This document shows, in pieces, positions 5,895-6,821 of a stretch of DNA of 6,821 nucleotides. Position 1 is the stretch's first letter. The number at the start of each line of letters is the position of its first letter. Position numbers and translations under genes: made by a program. Where the stretch lies: positions 1 through 6,821 of the forward strand of contig CAMVBD010000077.1 of assembly GCA_947165615.1 (NCBI GenBank), in the 5' to 3' direction. The notes under the pieces are model-generated. The model ran no database searches and was not told where the DNA came from. It was given only the letters and a program-made list of their open reading frames with translations. Source of the DNA: an uncultured Clostridia bacterium (GTDB lineage: Bacteria; Bacillota; Clostridia; Oscillospirales; Acutalibacteraceae).

Positions 5895-6821
5895 ATGAAT
5901 TTGCAACTGAAAAAAACGATTGGCGCTGCATTGACGTTGATCATGTTGATTTCCTGTTTCAGCAGCGGGATACAGGCGTTTGCGGAGGTGACGCAGGTCA
6001 TTTTTCTGCAAGCGGACGGTTCTGAGAGCCGGGTATACAACCCGACCGAGATCAACAGCGATACCTACGAGCTCGTGGGCGGCGAATACGGAACGAAGTG
6101 GTACACGACCGGCGCCTATGTATCGCCGAATATGGGAATTTACCCCACGATAGAACACGGGATCACCGTGCGGGGAGACGTGAGCCTGATCATCCGCGAC
6201 AACCTCCACCTGAGCGTCAAGGGCGGCATTTACGTCACCGAGAACAGCACGCTGACCATTTACGGCCAAAGCAACGCCCCGCAGGGCGTTGGGCATTATT
6301 CCACCGGTGTGCTCAGCGCCGTGGCAACAGACGACGCGGCGGGCATCGGCGGCAAGGAGGGCGCCGTCGGCGGGCATATCGTGATCAACAGCGGCGTTGT
6401 GCAGGCCCACGGCGAAGACAGCGCGGGCATCGGCGGCGGCTATGACGAAGACAGCGGCTTTCAGTCCGTTACCATCAACGGCGGCGTCGTGAGCGCCAGT
6501 GGAGACGGCGGCGGCGCGGGCATCGGCGACGGCAAAAAGAACAAAAAAAGCGGCGACTCCGTGATCACCATCAACGGCGGCGATGTCCATGCGATCGGAA
6601 ACGACGGGGGCGCCGGCATCGGCGGCGGAAGCTCCAGCGAATGCAAGGGCGCGTCCATTGTGATCAACGGCGGCGTCATCTATGCGCAGGGCGGCGACGA
6701 CGGTGCGGGCATCGGCGGCGGAGAGAACAGCCGCGATTGGCGCGCCATTGCCATCAACGGCGGCGAGGTTGAAGCCACCGGCGGCGACGGGGGCGCCGGC
6801 GTCGGCGGCGGAGCGAACAGC
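5895..6821 (+). CDS. Secreted GIGGG-repeat surface protein, N-terminal part (3' end outside window)
   Basis: The frame is open from ATG 5895 to the end of the window (309 residues) without a stop. Residues 1-30 form a signal peptide: LKK, hydrophobic core, and AFA|E cleavage. LISC at 18-21 would also fit a lipobox, so lipoprotein anchoring is possible. Residues about 70-147 follow a pattern common in secreted Clostridia proteins: WY, then GITVRGDVSLIIRDNLHL, GGIYV and NSTLTIYGQS. From A149 a repeat of 28-32 residues begins, each copy starting A-G-I-G-G-G and continuing to (I/V)(T/V)INGGxVxAxG; copies start at residues 149, 177, 208, 240, 271 and 301 (the last says AGVGGG). Such repeats usually build a beta-solenoid and are often followed by further extracellular repeats and a wall or membrane anchor, which would lie beyond the window. 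The ligand is unknown; a role in the envelope, adhesion or carbohydrate binding is inference. GGGAGG gives a good ribosome binding site. Confidence 0.85.
   Translation, partial: MNLQLKKTIGAALTLIMLISCFSSGIQAFAEVTQVIFLQADGSESRVYNPTEINSDTYELVGGEYGTKWYTTGAYVSPNMGIYPTIEHGITVRGDVSLIIRDNLHLSVKGGIYVTENSTLTIYGQSNAPQGVGHYSTGVLSAVATDDAAGIGGKEGAVGGHIVINSGVVQAHGEDSAGIGGGYDEDSGFQSVTINGGVVSASGDGGGAGIGDGKKNKKSGDSVITINGGDVHAIGNDGGAGIGGGSSSECKGASIVINGGVIYAQGGDDGAGIGGGENSRDWRAIAINGGEVEATGGDGGAGVGGGANS
6339..6821 (+). repeat. In-frame tandem repeats of about 90 bp (A-G-I-G-G-G units)
   Basis: Five complete units and the start of a sixth begin at 6339, 6423, 6516, 6612, 6705 and 6795, with spacings of 84, 93, 96, 93 and 90 bp. 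At DNA level the GGC-rich core is well kept: a 16-base block at 6602-6617 recurs exactly at 6785-6800. The variable part between cores encodes charged or Ser-rich residues. Variation in copy number by slippage or recombination is plausible. Confidence 0.85.

Noticed and set aside
5889..6590. 233-residue Ala/Val/Asp-rich open frame on the minus strand
   Set aside because: It mirrors the Gly-rich repeats of the plus-strand gene; low-complexity GC-rich repeats leave opposite frames open by chance.
6339..6821. Regularly spaced repeats considered as a CRISPR-like array
   Set aside because: The units are in-frame protein-coding repeats without identical direct repeats separated by unique spacers, and the frame stays open throughout.

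Overview
The window looks like a chromosome fragment from a Gram-positive member of the Bacillota, probably a gut or rumen Clostridia. The clues are consensus sigma-A type promoters (TTGCCA-17-TATAAT and TTGCTA-17-TATAAT, several with a TGn extension), strong AGGAG-type ribosome binding sites, GC-rich genes with AT-rich intergenic DNA, and a Clostridia-style secreted GIGGG-repeat protein. No marker gene fixes the species.

Layout. (1) 2-475 (+) is the C-terminal end of a GH76-type alpha-1,6-mannanase cut by the window edge. (2) 576-2450 (+) is a complete, probably exported, right-handed beta-helix protein whose core motifs match GH110 alpha-galactosidases. Together these suggest breakdown of an alpha-mannan or galactose-capped mannan. 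(3) 2451-2923 has no intact gene. It holds a frameshifted remnant that looks like the start of a zinc-finger antitoxin-type protein, a second unassigned open stretch, and near its end a near-consensus promoter. (4) 2924-3661 (+) is an unrecognised protein with about seven membrane segments, followed by an unusual imperfect hairpin and a clear intrinsic terminator. (5) 3819 to about 4285 (-) is a truncated IS3-family transposase that has lost its first catalytic Asp. (6) 4430-5674 (-) is a stand-alone condensation/acetyltransferase-fold enzyme with its own promoter and terminator. (7) 5895 to the end (+) is the start of a secreted repeat protein that continues past the window; it is divergent from the acyltransferase and has a strong promoter.

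How it works together. Only the first two genes suggest a shared task (glycan degradation). The membrane protein, acyltransferase and repeat protein are each transcribed from their own signals and look like independent units. The gene remnant and broken IS indicate a region that has been rearranged. I did not find a convincing new multi-gene system. The most worthwhile leads are the GH76/GH110-like pair, the orphan membrane protein, and the frameshifted remnant directly after the beta-helix gene.
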